The notes under the pieces were generated by a model, which searched no databases, had not been told where the DNA came from, and worked only from the letters and a program-made list of their open reading frames with translations. The position numbers were made by a program, and so were the translations under genes. 64,000 nucleotides of DNA from Polytrichum commune. Lineage: Eukaryota > Streptophyta > Polytrichopsida > Polytrichales > Polytrichaceae. How positions within the stretch are numbered: the stretch's first letter is position 1; each line of letters opens with the position of its first letter. The stretch is taken from positions 14,942,001-15,006,000 of the forward strand of contig OX485803.1 of the NCBI GenBank assembly GCA_950295325.1. The letters run 5' to 3'. Shown one piece after another: positions 1 to 12,583 of the stretch.

Positions 1-2095
1 CATCTTGTACAAAACCCTAACTTCACTTGCTTCACTTGGCACTCATATATTAAGGCTACTGCCCATGGCAACGTTTTGTTGTATACTTTGAACTTAGTGT
101 TAAGCATATTCTAAGCATATCCATAACATTCTATGGCAGACTACCAACCTTTCACCTCAAAACTATAGTAAGAATGATGGGTCTTAAATGGTTACTTGTT
201 TCTGTGTAGACCAGTTCCCCTAGGATACGAAACACGTGAACGGTATGAGATTGTTAGCAAATCCAAATCATGGCCATGGCTGTGTTCCACATCATTTTTG
301 GAGTTCGTATGAACATCTTATTCATCATCAAAGTGACAATTCTCGTGCCCATTCTTTGGTCATATCGTAGGTCGGTCCCACTTAATTATGTTGACTATTG
401 AACTTAGAAAGATTATCTTGTTTTGAGCATGTAACACAACATTAGTCAACTATATGGGTCAGTTCCATGATCCTGGAATATGTCAATAATACTATGTGGG
501 CCCCTCAAACAAACTGGGATTATACGTTGACTATTCAATTCAATCACTTCGCCAAGGTGGACATGGATTTGGTGTTCCGGGAACCCAACTCCACTTTGCT
601 CGTTATCATGAAACTCCCTCGCAAATTGGTGGGTAACAAGGTTGGGAGGTTTGGAGGTTTGGAGGACATGATTCAAATCTTCCCACCCACATACTTGTGC
701 CTAAAATACGGAAATGCCATTTTCGCATGCACGCGCACAATTATGTTCAGTTTCTAAATTCCTTAATTTTGTGCACCTTTATGAAACAATGAAATAATGA
801 TTCTAATACATCATAACACTAAAATTGAATGAGGTAATTGGCATGTTGGTATACCCAAGGTGACTGTTGGGTACCTCATCTAAGACGAATGCCTTGAGCA
901 TGTCGTCATAGATAGCTATAGCTCGTCATGAAAGACATTACAACAATGGTTGGATTTCATGATCATCAACTTTTCTTATTATTTGAGTCAGCTAAAAGGG
1001 CTTGACCCGTGATGGGAGCCATTTAAAACTATTGGGACCATGATCGTTGGAGATGTGTGGAAGATTATGGGTTTGTCAACTACTCCACCAAATTTAAGAA
1101 AGACCTCATCATCAACACAATGCCAAGCCTCTCACATGCCGCAGAAAAATGACAAGGTTATCTTTCCTAATAACTACGTATTTTATAGGTCTCAATTATT
1201 TGGATCCTCTCCACTCTAGGAAAGAGGTAGCCTTCATGTGGTCCATCCGGCATCATGCTACAACGGTTAATGAATGGCGTGCTCAGACATCACCTCCACC
1301 ACTATCTCAAGCAATGCATCTTTTGCTTTGTTAATGCTAATGAATCCATGAAACACAAGTTATGGGATTGCATCCATGCTTGGAGGTTGGCTACCTTCAT
1401 TATGCATTAACTTAGTAGAGTGCAAACTAGAGACTATGACAACCTTCATTGGTAACGTGTTTTGTTCATGGAGAAGGCACATATGAAGTTGGATTTCCAT
1501 TTGGCATCTCCTCCACAGTATTACTCTCTCGACCTTATGGATTGAAAGGAATGACAAGGTGTTCAACCAAGTTCATGACACGAAACTAAAGTTAAACTCC
1601 TCATATGGTATGAAGTTATCATGTATGCCAAGTAGGCGTGGCGAGGGTTATCAAATGTGTGAAGATTAGCCTTTTCTCAGCAAAGGCACTCCTCCATAAT
1701 TTTGATCAAACTTGGAGAGCTAGAGGGTATTGTGCAAATGCAACAACTTGAAGACTTTTTTGAATTGGAATCTTCATTGACAATATTTTGTCCTTCCTTT
1801 TCTCTTGGCGGTTTGGGGTTGTCCTTCGGGGTGGTTGTAGGTGTGTCACTGGCTGATGGTTTGGGGGTTGTCCATCATAGTGGTTCTAGACGTGACACTA
1901 GTTGACAGTTTGGTGGGTTGTCCATGGTTGGGTTCAGTTCATTAGTTACTTTCTATGTGGTGGTATGATGCACTCGAAGTGCCTCCCCTAAAAGTGGGCA
2001 TGCTTTCTTGGTTCTTTAATCCATTTGGCATGGGCTTGTTGACCTTCTATTCAGCAGACGCACCATTAAATAAAGAAATGAAAAACAATGCTTTA
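1..2095. other. Gene-free repeat-derived DNA
   Basis: I see no gene here. The open frames are short and show no recognisable domain. Positions about 171-405 match 12108-12583: the same sequence about writing order, including a gggtcttaaatggttac-like block and a cctaggata-like block, but with some 240 bases present at 12145-12388 missing here. This marks it as a truncated member of a dispersed repeat. The rest is unique-looking A+T-rich sequence. Confidence 0.5.
171..405 (+). repeat. Dispersed repeat family R1, internally deleted copy
   Basis: This block aligns by eye with 12108-12583, sharing the order gggtctt(a/g)aatggtt, cctaggata(c/t)gaaac, tatgagat(t/g)gttagcaaat and gaa(c/t)(a/g)tcttattcat. 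The stretch corresponding to 12145-12388 is absent. The missing part is present in a third copy at 27018-27250. No terminal repeats or target duplication were found, so its class is unknown. Confidence 0.6.
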
Positions 2096-2490
2096 AGATA
2101 TTATGTAAGTTTAAAGTACTACATTGAATATTGTATTTAATGTCATACGATCCATTATATAATTGTGGTAACTTTTTGAACGACATTTCTTATCAATAAG
2201 TTTACAAATCTTGTCATCCCAACTTACTTTTAGTTCATCCACTTTTGTTATATTATGCATCCTAACATTTATGTAATGAAATATTGTCATGAATAATTAA
2301 AAATTGGATAGAAAATCGCTTAGTAAGTGACAATAATTGCCACATTGTAAATTTATGATGCCCAAAAACTCACAAGGAATGAAAAGTAAAGTTAGGTTTA
2401 CACTACACGGGTGGTTTACAATGAGTGTTGCATAAGGCAAGTAGAATTGGTGACACTAAATACACCATTTAGTTTGAAGTAATAGGAATC
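2096..2490 (+). mobile_element. MITE, acactaaat-ended family (copy 1)
   Basis: This ~390-bp A+T-rich block is homologous along its length to 19852-20236. Shared landmarks are an AACTTTTTG(g/a)A(t/c)GAC block, ATAAGTTTACAAAT, GATGAAATATTGTCATG-like and CACTTGGTAAGTGAC-like segments, and a closing GTGACA(c/t)TAAATA. The 19.9-kb copy has inverted terminal ACACTAAATAT motifs. It is a non-autonomous element of unassigned superfamily. No coding capacity was seen. Confidence 0.6.
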
Positions 2491-2569
2491 AAAGTCACTT
2501 TGTGATCATTTTTGCAAAGAGTATAAATGTGCATTGAAGCTTAAATGCTACCAAGGTAGATGGATATTA

Positions 2570-3160
2570 AGGGTTGTTTAGAATATGGATCATGAAGTCA
2601 TCCCTTGCTCCTCTAAAATATGTGATTGGCCGTTGAACTAGTCTAGGACCAGTTCAATTTACATCAAGAAAAAAAAATGTAAGTGTGACCATGGAACTTG
2701 AGGTCCCCAAAAGGATTATTTTTAAGCCTACATTATCCACTGTCATGTTCCAACAGTTATTACAGTGGGACATGCAAAAGAGGTTTTCTTGCTACAAATT
2801 TCAAGGGACCATGACAAAGAAATGTTGTTTTAAATATTTTTAATAATAAACAAAATTCCCAAGTGTTTCCATAGTTACGAGGAAAGGAGGGACAAAGAAG
2901 GGGTGAAGAAGGGGAGAAGGTCAAACATGAAGAAAATTCTCAAAATTGCCCTTTTCGGACATATATTAAAAAAATCAACACATCCACTTTTTGATGCACG
3001 ATCACTTTTCTTGGTCCACGTTTGGTTTACACCTAGTTGGGGGGGGGGCAAAGGCTTTCAAAATGCATTTTTAAGAAATTGGACCATGGAAGTGTGATCA
3101 TGGGAAAAAAAATGTCCTCTGATATGGAACAACTTCGTGGTCCACGATGTAAACAACCCC
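2570..3160 (+). mobile_element. PIF/Harbinger-like MITE, family A (copy 1)
   Basis: The ends are inverted: AGGGTTGTTTAGAATATGGA at the left and TCCACGATGTAAACAACCCC at the right, both continuing into a tggwccatgaag-like stretch. The flanks carry a 3-bp TTA duplication (2567-2569 and 3161-3163). A TTA/TAA target and G-rich tips are typical of PIF/Harbinger (Tourist-type) MITEs. The body matches two other copies, at 23664-24146 and 51845-52427. The G8 run at 3043-3050 lies inside it. Confidence 0.8.
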
Positions 3161-3210
3161 TTAAGTGGCTCGTTTTCTCAACCAGACCCCTATATTATTT
3201 TTAATGATGT

Positions 3211-3545
3211 GTGGTTCAGTGAGGATCAATAGCAAACATCATAAAGACACGTGTTTAAAAAGAGATTGAACTGCGTCTTCAAATATTATTCACTACTCTA
3301 CACTCAAAAGTGACCACAATTTGGGAGCACCTATGTACCAAGTTTAGGAATCAACAAACATGCACTTCCGATAACCATACCTAAGTAAGGGGAGATATGA
3401 ATTTCAATCCAAATTTTGCAGATGTTCCATTATAGATTTGCTAATAATGCAACACGAGTTTGGTTGTGTAAATATAATCGGTAGAAGTTGGAGAGCATGA
3501 AAAATGAACCAAATAACACCCACAAACCTTAACTCAAGCTGAGCC
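3211..3545 (+). repeat. Dispersed repeat family R2 (copy 1)
   Basis: About 330 bp match 12860-13175 in the same orientation. Shared segments include gtgtggtt...gtgaggatca, ataaagacac(g/a), actactc(t/c)acactca, caaac(a/t)tgcacttcc(g/a)ataacca and agaagttggaga(g/a)catgaaaa. It directly follows the MITE at 2570-3160. A 164-aa open frame on the minus strand (3404-3898) overlaps it, but that frame has no recognisable domain and is not conserved in the second copy, so I do not call a gene. Confidence 0.6.
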
Positions 3546-3879
3546 CTGGAGTCCCTTCTCTTTTGATACTTGGTTCCCTTTTCAAGCCAATGTTGACAAG
3601 TGGCCACAAGCCACAAGCCGCTTTTGCATGCACCACAATGTTCAAAATGGCTGAATTGTACAAGGACGGGATTTTTTAAATCTTCCGGATTTAAGGAAAA
3701 AGCATGCTTAATTTTTGTATCCGTGTTTTGTATCAAAAGAATCCCCTCCCCCTTTGATGGTATGTTCTTCATATAAAATGATTTCGTTGACAAAGAGAAC
3801 GTACATAGGACCCTTTCATTTACCCCAAGAAAAGCGTTGGAGAGGAGACACAAGAAAGTCCCACCCAAAGACCGATTTG

Positions 3880-3960
3880 GGTGAACCAACCCATACACTC
3901 GTTCCTTGTTGGATGCCTAAACCCTTGCCTCCAAGGAACGAGTGTACGGGTTGGTTCGCC
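3880..3960. repeat. Perfect-type hairpin, ~29-bp arms
   Basis: The left arm (ggtgaaccaacccatacactcg...) is the reverse complement of the right arm (cgagtgtacgggttggttcgcc), with one or two mismatches and a ~20-bp loop. Part of the right arm and loop recur at about 27263-27345. This suggests a small foldback transposon or fragment of one rather than a terminator. Confidence 0.65.
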
Positions 3961-4005
3961 CCAGCCCACAAAGACCTGCCACTATCTACATAACTTAACT
4001 AAGTA

Positions 4006-4350
4006 GTTCTATTAGTGTGGGTAGAAAATTAGCGTGAAAATGATTAGCATGGGACCCACTAATTTTTTGGTCGAGGTGGAATGAACGTAGGTCCAGAACC
4101 CCATGTCTTCCCTTTAGTCGTCACGAAGACTTCTAGCCAACATATTGATTAGTAGTTCCAAGACAAAAGCAACATGAAATCTTAATAAATTGTCCACATT
4201 AAGTTCAGAAAATCAATGGAGGTGGCCCGCACTGATTTTCTACTTGAAGTTTAGCGTGGGTTGAAAATTAATCAGGTCCACATTAATGCTCGTTATGAGG
4301 ATTAGTGTAGGTTTCAGAGAATATTATTGTGTGGCCCACAATAATAGGAC
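4006..4350 (+). mobile_element. TA-flanked MITE, family B (copy 1)
   Basis: The ends GTTCTATTAGTGTGGG (left) and CCCACAATAATAGGAC (right) are inverted repeats, and TA flanks each side (4004-4005 and 4351-4352). The body is rich in ATTAGTGTGGG/CCCACACTAAT-type subrepeats. A second copy lies in the opposite orientation at 22214-22562. TA duplication suggests a Tc1/mariner (Stowaway-like) origin. No ORF. Confidence 0.65.
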
Positions 4351-5198
4351 TATTTGATGTAGTTTGGACATGTGTCATCCCGGTCTGTTATACATGTGCA
4401 TATGAAGTAATCACTAAGTGTTGGAGGAGGTTGATTTGAAAATAGGAAGGCCATAAAATAAGGGTTAATTGAGGAAAAATGTTTTTTTATTATAAAAAAG
4501 ATGGATGCAAGGAAAACATGAAAGAACACATTTAGAAATCCATTAAAATCATCAAATACATTAGTTTCCCTTTTGTGTGCGTGTGTAGTGTGCATTGTGG
4601 ACACCGTGATGTACATCGTGTGCTTCATGATGTGCCATGGAAAGCTCATCAATTGCTATTTTTATTAGAGGACCATACACGTGTGCCTTATAAAATGATT
4701 GATTGTCTTTAACATGTCCATTCTATTCTAAGTCCAAGTAATACCTCGCCCATGTATTCCTATTCTTAGCTTGTGTGGAAAAAATTGGCTTAAAATAATA
4801 TGATGAGTAACAACCTTGATTTATTTTGAGGTCCCTGCTTGAGAACTCCAATTTATAGTCCCTGGATGTCAATGATCATATGAACTGAATATAGTATGTG
4901 GTCTGGAAGCTATATTAAGGACACTTTTGCGTCACTAACTAACCACTCTTCAAGAATGAAACCCCTTCCAATTTGATAATCAAGCAATTGGGACCAGTTG
5001 GGCACCATGTCACTAAGGCATTATGAATGGAGAGTGTGTGGTTGTGGGCAGACCACATCCAAGTCATTCATTCACAGAGCCCCATCTTATGGTCTACGAA
5101 ATTGCTCGGGCAACCCATAAAACAATTCTGATGGATGAAATATTGGCGGATGAAAAATCAATGTTTGCAAGATGAAGGGGTTGATTGTTCATCCCGTC
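4351..5198. other. No recognisable feature
   Basis: I see only A+T-rich sequence with short random open frames, a (GT)n-like stretch near 4575-4590, and no repeat shared with the rest of the window. Confidence 0.4.
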
Positions 5199-5337
5199 GT
5201 ATGTGAGCATTTGTGTGAGGTTTTGAATGTTTCGAGAGGGTTCCCTAAGTTGCCAATGGAGTCTCTCCAAGGGGCTCCATTGGGAACTTAGGAAACCCTC
5301 TCAAAACCTTCAAAATCCCACACAAATGCTCTCATAC
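5199..5337. mobile_element. Foldback element, ~63-bp arms
   Basis: The first ~63 bases (gtatgtgagcatttgtgtg... to ...ccaatggag) are the near-exact reverse complement of the last ~63 (ctccattgggaactta... to ...aatgctctcatac), separated by a ~13-bp loop. Such a structure is a MITE-like foldback or an inverted repeat able to form a long hairpin RNA. I found no clear target duplication. Confidence 0.7.
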
Positions 5338-8300
5338 AACTGGTTACATTTCATTTCATTTCAAGGTTATTCATCAAAAGGGATTTGGAGTTGATGGCTA
5401 GTACCCTTGGTTTTATCTTTCAGAAGAAAGAGGTAGGAGTTTAACCCCCCCCCCCATTGGCATCATTTCTTCCGCAAGTCCTTTTAATGAAGGACTCGGT
5501 TTGAAATTTTTCATTCAAGATTCGTGAGTAGATGAAGGTGGATATTTCGTCCAACATGGAGTTTAACAAGCTCTACCCGAGGGGAAGAGAAGCCAGAAGT
5601 TGGGGCAGCATAGGAGTCATTAGATTTGTGATATCAAAATCGACAACCGAGATCTTCCTAGCCCCCAACCACATAGGAGGCGTCAAAGCGCCGCAGTGTT
5701 GTGGATTGGACACCCACGCATGTGATGTTAAGAGCTCTAGAAGTGTAGTCTCATTTGTTTTATAAGAGAGAGAATCGCATGAGTCAAGAATTTCCTTAGA
5801 GATCTTGGGGAAGTGTCTCCCCTTGGCAAATGTCCATTGGTAATAGTAGAACCCATCCCTCAAACGGGGTCACCCATTTCTGGTTTCTTAGTGCCAGTTC
5901 ACACATCGTCCCAAGTCTTAAGTCCTAAGTAACTTGAGGTCAATCCATGCAATCTCAACCATTGAGAGCATGGAAGTTGGGACTTACCACTTCACATAGG
6001 GTCCCAAGTCCCAACATGGAGGCTTGCTAACACCCTCTCCGCACGACAATGAGCTCATGGCTTGACTTCTAAACTCCGCACAAAACAAGCCTTACATTAA
6101 TTAACCCTTATTTGTACTGGTTTCTAACTGTTACTGGTTACTTGTGACTATAGTGTCTACTCTCGAAAGGGAGAAGTAGTTCTTTACTTCTATTCCTATG
6201 TCCCGTGGACATAGGTCTAGGGGTGGACTGAACAGACACTCCATTCACATCGGTCCCCCTCCCGGGGTTGAAGTTTCTCCTCTCCCTTGCTAACGCAAGT
6301 GGACTTGGGACCCCATAAGAATTGGCCATTAGAGCATCTCCACTAGCACTTGCAACGGCAACACACACAAAAAATAAAATTTAATGGAGATGTGGTGGCC
6401 GGGTTGACCACCGGGCCGCTTCAAACTTGATGACCCAACAACTTTGCCAAGCAATTAAGTCCTTGAGGATGGACATACTACAAGATTCTTAAACCCATGA
6501 GGAGTTGTGTTAGTTGAAACTTGTGTTTCAAGGTTGCAAATTGAGTACATATATAGCTTGAAGATGACCTCTTGAAGACAATCGGAGGTGAAGCTTGTGT
6601 GTGGTTAACCCATGTGAGCCTATGTGACCATTTTACGGTCGCAATGATTTTTTGTTGCCTATTTTCACTTAGTTGGTTAGGTTATCTCAAAGAGGGGTTT
6701 GTGGGGGGGGGGGGGGGGGGATCTCTTCACCAACATGCACCCTACAATTTGCCCGTGTTAGGTTCATTAGAGTATATTTCATTTGCCCACATGACTCTTA
6801 TTTAGGTATGCTTAAGTACGTACACCAATTTCCAAGCCCCAATAGAACTAATGGTGAAGCCATAGACCAAATTTGGAGAAAAACAATTATGTTTAAAACA
6901 CTTCGGTCATTTGTGACTTTTTTTGGTTCAAATTAAAATTTTAAACCAAGCTATAGATGTACAAAATGTTGAAAATTGGAATCAACTTATTGGTGTCCAA
7001 GAGTTTCGATTGTTTAGTGTAGCACGAACCTTGGCGCCCTATCTATTGTGTTCGTTCATAATAGTAGTTGGGTTCCAAGAATTGCCATATCCCCCAACTA
7101 TTACCAAAAAAAATTCTCTTTGAATATCTTCATGAATTTGCAACACTTGTAGAACAACACCATCTTGATATGATGGAAAGTTGTTGGAGGTCGATCTTGA
7201 CAACACCTCGACCTTTGCATGCCTCCCTCCCATGGTGGGCCAAGGGTGCACTCACTAGGCACCACACACAACCCAATGCAAGTGTGGAAAAGGGTATTGT
7301 TTGAGACATTAATGTATAAAATATATAGAAAGGGGGCATTCCTTTTTTTATTATACTACATCCGTTGCCTACAAATAAAGGGTCGTTGTAAATTTCAAAG
7401 AAAGGCATATATATACAAAATGGGGTCCTAAATTTTAAAATTGCTTTTGGCAATATATGTGCTTACCTTACAACTTTATTGATCACACGTAGGTAAATCT
7501 ATATGCTATCATTTTCCTAGCGTTAATGATGTATGTTGCAAGGTTAAATTATCAAGATTTGCAACATATAGATGACAAATCCTTAAAAATACTCTCATTT
7601 GAAAGTGAAGTAAGTTGCACCTTGCAACCATAATGAAGACTCATTTTTTTTTTTCATGAAGCATATTATGTGTACATACTTGAAGAAATGATCACATTAG
7701 ACTAAAAACCTTAGTATAAATGCACGAGTTTGTTATCTAGGGTACCATTAGTACGTATGTCTTTGATTTCTTTTTTTTAAATATCACATATAGGGGTTTT
7801 TATTTCAGAGTCACCCGCACACGTCATTTAGAATAGCAACCCATGGTCATCAATCATTATGTGAAATAGAGCAAGAAGAATAATGTTTTTGATTGGGCAA
7901 ATACATGGCTAGTGAAGATTGGCATCATCAACTCTTGAGATGAGGTATTTGCATTCAAAGATGTTGATTTCCCACTCCTACAACATGAGGGTAGTATCTC
8001 CACATCAAATGTTGAGAATTGCCTTCTTAAACATCCTTTAAGTCGAGTCCTGCACCCGACTTCCGATCAATTCAGACAACCACCCCACACATGTTACTTC
8101 AAAACAACTTATTGCAATCCAAACGCACTTAGTGCATAGCAAATGGAAGAGTGTTGTTGCGTCATCTGGATTATGGTGATCCCATACCTGATATAAGGTG
8201 CCATAATGACCTTTGTACTTGACAAAAATTAGATCTACCATGTACCCATCAGCAATATCCCATGACGTACTTGCAAGCCACTTGCTTCAACTATACCAAG

Positions 8301-9062
8301 ATGTGCTCCAAATTCACGGTGAGGAGAGAACGCCAATGGGTATACTAAGAACACACATATCATGTATTTATGTATATATGCAAGGTTGTGTACTTGGCAA
8401 ACACCTTCATATAGGCGGACTAAACTCTACACTGCAACAAGGTCATGTATATTTATAGTTTTTCATTGTTATTCAAGATATATAGTCAATATTACATAAT
8501 TAATATGTGATGTTTGTACATTATTGATAATATTTGTTGATGGAATTTCAATATATTTTTATGATAATTGTAATTGTGGTGTTTTCAAGGCCTAAGTACC
8601 AATGAGCTATGGTAATATAAGGCTATCAAATTCTAGATTTATGGAAGGTTGGTTACATGGTAATAGGATTCATTTCCCAAATCGAATGACCCCTTGTGTT
8701 CATTTATAGCCATAATATTTGATGGTATTTTTTCTTGAAATAGGAAGATATCTCTCATGTTATTGCTTACTACCCACTTGCTAGCTTCCCCCCAGGATGG
8801 ATGGGCCAAGCTAGGCTTGCATAGACTGATCCAATAGTTAGGGTGATGGGTTCAGGAGCAAACCTTGCTTCAAATCCTAAAATTGTGTGAAAATTTTGGA
8901 ATTGAAACATGATGTCTTCAACATTGAAAATGAGGTTCTGACATGATACAAGCTAACAAGCTCTTATAGAAAAAGTCTCTCGTAGAGGCACCGAACTCAT
9001 AGTTCGGTCCTTCTTTCCTCTTTAAAGGACTTTACGGATAGCTCTACTTTGTAAGGGATGAT
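5338..9062. other. Gene-free region with homopolymer runs
   Basis: No gene is supported. A C9 run lies at about 5447-5455 and a G run of about 19 at 6702-6720. The minus-strand frame 5573-5863 looks slightly protein-like but matches no family I know. A gagcatctccacta stretch near 6331 resembles the tip of common plant MITEs, but no partner end was found. Confidence 0.4.
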
Positions 9063-9527
9063 GTTAAACCTCTCTGCATGAGCTTTTTAGGGGGAGGTGA
9101 ATAGGGGCTGAGGTAGCCCCCCCCCCTCAAAAAAAATCAAGATCTTATGAACTGACCAAGATTATAAAATATAATCACAAAAGTTATAACCTCAATGCTA
9201 ATGAGGATTTTGTAATGTTCTTGACTTCCAAGTTAATTACATGTTTTATTGACGGTTTCACTTCAAGGATGAAATCTTGCTTATTTACTAAGTGGAAGTG
9301 CACATAATATATCGGATTTTGGACCTTGAAGGTGAAGTGCATTCAACATGGGAATTGTGGACAAACAAACTTCAAGAATGCAAGGGTAATTTTGTTTCCA
9401 AAGTCGGGCGGGGCAAGCAACAACTTTCAGTCGGGTTTATAAAATCTTTTTTTTGGGGGGGGGGGGGGGGGGAGTTGCCTTGGCCCCTATCCTCCACCCC
9501 CTAAAAAGCTTGTAGGGGGAGGTTTAA
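9063..9527. mobile_element. Foldback/MITE with homopolymer-rich inner ends
   Basis: The left end (gttaaacctctctgcatgag, then ctttttagggggaggtg and aataggggctgaggtag) is inverted at the right end (ccttggcccctatcctccac, cccctaaaaagcttgtaggg, ggaggtttaac). The inner borders of the two arms are a C-run followed by A's at 9117-9138 and T's followed by ~G19 at 9449-9472, so the homopolymers are part of the inverted structure. The ~310-bp centre is non-coding. Confidence 0.7.
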
Positions 9528-10139
9528 CGTCCCCTCTCTGTATGTGGCAAACATCATGCAAATGCCAACAATAGGGCTCCAATACAAACTAAGTTCATGC
9601 ACCCACTTTGAATAAGATGTCTTTGTCTCTATTTATGCAATTTTGCAATGTTGAACACAACCAATGGCTTGTAGTTCTTTAGGAATTTTGGATGTTGGAT
9701 TGAATTGGGAATTGTCCCATTTGATTAGCAATCAAGATTCACACAAATTGTCATTTCAAGTATGAAACTCATAGCTGATGAGATGCAAAACTCATAAGCG
9801 ACCAAAGGTCTCTTTCCCTCTCCTTGCACGATCATATAGATAAAAGCTCTCCCAATTGTATTAACTATTACAATTATGTATTTATAACACACCTTCCAAT
9901 CTCATCCTAACATGTGTATTTTTGGGGTCCATTCACAACAATATACCACTTAAAGTTAGGCCCGCATATCATACACGCCATGTCTCTATTCAAAAATTGG
10001 AGGCAGGTCACTAACTTGCTCCAAAGCCGTTACATTCCACATATAGATGCACACAATGCACAAACTATTCTCACAAGTCCCATAAATAGAAGAAAAAAGT
10101 ATGGAGGACCGCATGGCGTGTGAAAGGTAGGTGGACTAA
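9528..10139. other. Gene-free; weak dispersed repeat
   Basis: Positions about 9660-9850 resemble 25010-25180 (shared ttagcaat...aa, gtcatttcaagt and gagatgcaaaa segments). No gene is apparent. Confidence 0.4.
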
Positions 10140-10720
10140 GGGTGAGTTTCCATGTAGGCCGCTCGCCCACCAAATTTTAATGTGGATAAGGACAAAATCC
10201 GTCCAAATGTAGAGGGAATTTAGTGGGGTAGGCTTCATATGTGCCAACTACCGAAATATGATACTTGTTGTCACACACTATTTTGAATAACCTAACGTTA
10301 TATCTATTTGTTGTATATCTCATATTTTACCAACAAGGGTGAATTTGGTAGTTTGGACATTATAGAACATGAACATTTTTGCTTGGTGAAGAAATGACAT
10401 CAATAATAAAAAAATTAGCATTGTGTAAATCCAGATAGTAAGTGACACCAAATATCATACATCTTCTCAAATTCAAGCCCACCTACTAATCTTCCCCTCC
10501 TTCTAAAACCAACCTTCAAAACCTTCGTGACTGGCACTTCTAGGTTACAGATTCTTCAATGAGTGCATGAAAGTCTAGTGGCCCATGTCCACCACCCTCC
10601 ACATTCTAGCGGACCCCTAGAATATGGTTGGATGGCGGCTTGCGCTTGAGAACATGCGAACACCTCCAACCCATTTTTTCTAGAACCTAGTGGACGAGCG
10701 GCCTACATGGAAACTTACCC
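10140..10720 (+). mobile_element. PIF/Harbinger-like MITE, family C (copy 1)
   Basis: The left end GGGTGAGTTTCCATGTAGGC and the right end GCCTACATGGAAACTTACCC are inverted, with the match running about 35 bp through CGCTCGCCCAC. The flanks carry TAA (10137-10139 and 10721-10723). Length 581 bp; non-coding. Further partial copies lie at 19585-19840 and about 20276-20450. Confidence 0.85.
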
Positions 10721-10723
10721 TAA

Positions 10724-12107
10724 ACTACCTCCTGTAGCTTCAAGCAATTTCCACATTGTTACTTTTAGGATGTTTAAGGGGATTGTGGATGTGGAGAGTG
10801 AATGGCTATGGAGAGGGAATGGCTACATATTCGTGGTGTCTAACATCCATTGCGAAGGTGAAAACATGATGAATTCTATTATAATATGTAAATGCATGTT
10901 TTAATAATAGCTGACTCCGGAAATAGGGTCATAGACCCCAAATTATTCTAGTGGTATCAAATTGAAATGAATCAACCCTCGATCTTGTAGGGGAGTTTTT
11001 CTTTCACTAGGGCCCCTTCATCCATGATGGATGAGTATAGACACCATAAATCCCAACCCAAGAGGGACTTATCTTATACGAGCATACCTCTCATACATCC
11101 AACATAAAAACTTGACCCCCTACAAGTTTGTCGCCAATTCATCCCAAATGATGTCGAGCACACTGATTTGGGCTCTTTAAAATTGATTCTGGTGTCAAAT
11201 CAACTTTAGAAAGTAAGTTGCATACTATTTCATGTATGAATGAGAGGTATATGATATATGATATTTCCCTCTCCTCTGTTTCACATCACAACACCTATTA
11301 CCAAAAGAGGCAATAAAACAGACCCCCTAAATGTTTGTGGTTGATTCATCCCAATTCAAATTCGTACTAATTTGAGGTTACGACCATGATTCAGGGGTGA
11401 ATATGGATAGTGATGATGAAGTTGTTGATCATTAGTGTAACCTAGCATACTCCTGAAAATAGAGTAAGTGACACTATTACGCATGTGACACTAAACACCA
11501 TAAACGGTGTAAAGGTTGAGGACATGTTGGTTTGTTTAAATCTAAAATCTCTCATTGGTGGCAAAAGTCAAGACCATCCCACATTACTCTACATTAGAGC
11601 TTGAGGGCCTAAGTGACCAAAGAGGTTTGAATGGATGAAAAACTACACATATTTTTACATGAATTTACCAATTCATGTCTACATATATTTCAATTTAAGC
11701 TACCTCAAGAGATGGATCTAACACAAAACCTGGAGATCTAACACGTAAAGGCCTATCACAACATTTCAATTTTCCATGGTCCAGCCTTCGAATGAGTTTC
11801 AAGGACCCTCACGAGCTCATGGTCATGTCCACTTGGTAATGTAGCCCTTAGGTACATATTGTGAATCTATAGAATTGATAGATGGTTGCATGGCCAAGTC
11901 ATGGTGGATGGATGGATGGGGGGGGTAGGTGTGAAGTTAGGGCTTGGATAAGGCTAGAGGAGTCACGAGTCATGTATTGCCGATCCCAAAAGGTTTGTGA
12001 CAAGTGGAAAAGGTTCGTGTCTTGGTCTTTGAGCCGGGTCCCCACCAATCGTAACCTAAGGAGAAAACCAAGTCATCTATATTCTAATAGACGAATGACT
12101 TCTTATA
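10724..12107. other. No recognisable gene
   Basis: A+T-rich sequence with scattered short tgacactaaa motifs (for example 11470-11520) that look like remnants of the MITE families seen elsewhere. A short GATG repeat with a G6 run lies at about 11905-11926. Confidence 0.4.
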
Positions 12108-12583
12108 AGGTGGATGGGTCTTGAATGGTTGCTTGTTTTTTTTTTCCCAACTAGCCCACTTTAGTGTCCCGGGAGATTTTTGAGCATAATCGGTCAAGTT
12201 CCTAGTGTTTCCAAGTCCAATCGGTTACATGTTGACATCTTTTAGGTTTCCTTTATTAATTTGAGGGATATTCTCTACACTCCTTTAAAACGATCGGTCA
12301 TTTTTATGAAGTTTTGAACTTCAACCGGTTATTTCTCAAACTCGATTGGCTCATTTGTAACTAGCGGTCAGTTCTCCCATTCATTGGTCCACATTCTCCT
12401 AGGATATGAAACATGCGGCTAGTATGAGATGGTTAGCAAATTCAAATGGAGGCCATAGCCAATTACCTCATAAATTTTAGAGTTCATGTGAATGTCTTAT
12501 TCATTACCAACGTGAAGATTTTTGTGCCCATTAATTGATCATATAGGCCTCCTTAATCATGTCAACCATTGAGCCTGGAATGG
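12108..12583 (+). repeat. Dispersed repeat family R1, longest copy
   Basis: The 5' part (12170-12400) matches 27018-27250, sharing cctagtgtttcca, aaaacgat(c/t)gg and gaacttcaaccggttatttc. The 3' part (12388-12583) matches 205-405. This copy links the other two into one family. No terminal repeats found. Confidence 0.6.

Noticed and set aside
3404-3898. 164-aa open frame on the minus strand
   Set aside because: No domain, spans a dispersed repeat (R2) and a hairpin, and the second R2 copy does not keep the frame.
5573-5863. 96-aa minus-strand frame with protein-like composition
   Set aside because: It reminded me of transposon gag or plant mobile domain proteins, but no motif could be matched.
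6331-6480. Possible MITE end (gagcatctccactag)
   Set aside because: No inverted partner or target duplication found nearby.
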